Of a DNA stretch of 6,554 nt, positions 6,406-6,554 are shown in pieces. Each line of letters opens with the position of its first letter. The stretch's first letter is position 1. Source of the DNA: an uncultured Fibrobacter sp. (GTDB taxonomy: Bacteria; Fibrobacterota; Fibrobacteria; Fibrobacterales; Fibrobacteraceae); assembly GCA_937891805.1 (NCBI GenBank), contig CALATK010000201.1:1-6554 (forward strand). Direction: 5' to 3'. A program made the translations under genes and the position numbers. The notes under the pieces were generated by a model. That model did not search any database. It saw only the letters and a program-made list of their open reading frames with translations, and was not told the DNA's origin.

Positions 6406-6554
6406 GCGTTAGGGATAGTGACCCCTTGGGGCGGAGACTTGCGGAGAGACCGAAGGGAACGCAGCAAGGCTCCGTTTTAACAGCGTTGCGGGCGGTTCGT
6501 AAGAGCCGTCCGGAACGCGTTAAAATATAGCCCGACCCGGCGAGGGCCACCGAG
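6406..6554. repeat. Structured GC-rich intergenic element, probable dispersed repeat (runs to window end)
   Basis: The base composition and style change abruptly after the last operon gene. The element begins with GCGTTAGGGATAGTGACC (6406-6423) and ends with TATAGCCCGACCC (6526-6538) and GAGGGCCACCGAG. It encloses a long hairpin. No convincing reading frame is present on either strand. From memory, AGGGATAGTGACC...TATAGCCCGACCC blocks recur between genes in anaerobic gut and rumen bacteria, so I call it an intergenic repeat; whether it is transcribed, and where it ends, cannot be seen here. It is not a tRNA, and I could not fit it to RNase P RNA, tmRNA or SRP RNA. Confidence 0.45.
6475..6525 (+). 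other. Long RNA hairpin with GUAA tetraloop inside the structured element
   Basis: The stem pairs TTTTAA with TTAAAA (6475-6480 / 6520-6525), then GCGTT with AACGC (6483-6487 / 6514-6518), then CGGGCGGTTC with GAGCCGTCCG (6489-6498 / 6503-6512, including two G-U pairs), closed by GTAA (6499-6502). The internal loops are only CA/G and G/G. About 21 pairs capped by a GNRA-type loop is far more than expected by chance. The G-U pairs and the tetraloop suggest that the plus-strand RNA is the functional form. No T run follows, so it is not a classical terminator, although it could protect or end the operon mRNA. Confidence 0.7.

Noticed and set aside
6132..6467. 111-residue minus-strand reading frame across the end of the second lipoprotein gene
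   Set aside because: Most of it is antisense to the lipoprotein gene and the rest lies in the structured element. The N-terminus is Arg/Ser low-complexity, as expected from translating structured repeat DNA.
610..6480. Direct repeat CGTTTTAA at 610-617 and 6473-6480, a possible insertion-site duplication flanking the operon
   Set aside because: Only eight AT-rich bases match, the flanks differ, the second copy is part of the hairpin stem, and no recombinase gene is present.
6387..6554. RNase P RNA, tmRNA, SRP RNA or tRNA at the end of the window
   Set aside because: None of the conserved motifs of these RNAs is visible and no cloverleaf can be drawn; the structured repeat explanation fits better.

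Overview
The window starts inside the 3' end of a pyruvate:ferredoxin (flavodoxin) oxidoreductase gene (nifJ/por type), which points to an anaerobic bacterium. The downstream genes encode proteins with Sec signal peptides and lipobox cysteines. Together with the moderately GC-rich, strongly codon-biased oxidoreductase and the AT-rich accessory genes, this suggests a Gram-negative, polysaccharide-degrading anaerobe. Fibrobacter or a relative is my best guess, but this is an inference from style and not a database match.

Layout: (1) bases 1-500, C-terminal end of the oxidoreductase. (2) Bases 501-682, a gap with two consecutive hairpins followed by T runs (terminators), then AT-rich DNA with a weak promoter candidate, a 13-base palindrome and a clear Shine-Dalgarno sequence. 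(3) Bases 683-6386, four tightly packed plus-strand genes (gaps of 3 and 3 bases, then an 11-base overlap) that look like one operon: a small secreted four-cysteine protein, a 1286-residue secreted protein whose C-terminal half has heparinase II/III-type polysaccharide lyase motifs, and two small lipoproteins that look like diverged paralogues. (4) Bases 6387-6554, non-coding, with a highly structured GC-rich element containing a long GUAA-capped hairpin. It looks like a dispersed intergenic repeat and runs up to the window edge.

How the genes may work together: all four operon products are predicted to leave the cytoplasm. The simplest reading is an envelope or extracellular module in which the large lyase-like protein binds or cleaves an acidic polysaccharide, with two surface or periplasmic lipoproteins and a small secreted partner. 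No transporter, SusCD-like pair, sulfatase, other carbohydrate enzyme or regulator is visible, so this is not a standard polysaccharide utilisation locus. The four genes are much more AT-rich than the oxidoreductase, which fits an accessory or transferred block, although part of the contrast could come from codon bias in a highly expressed gene.
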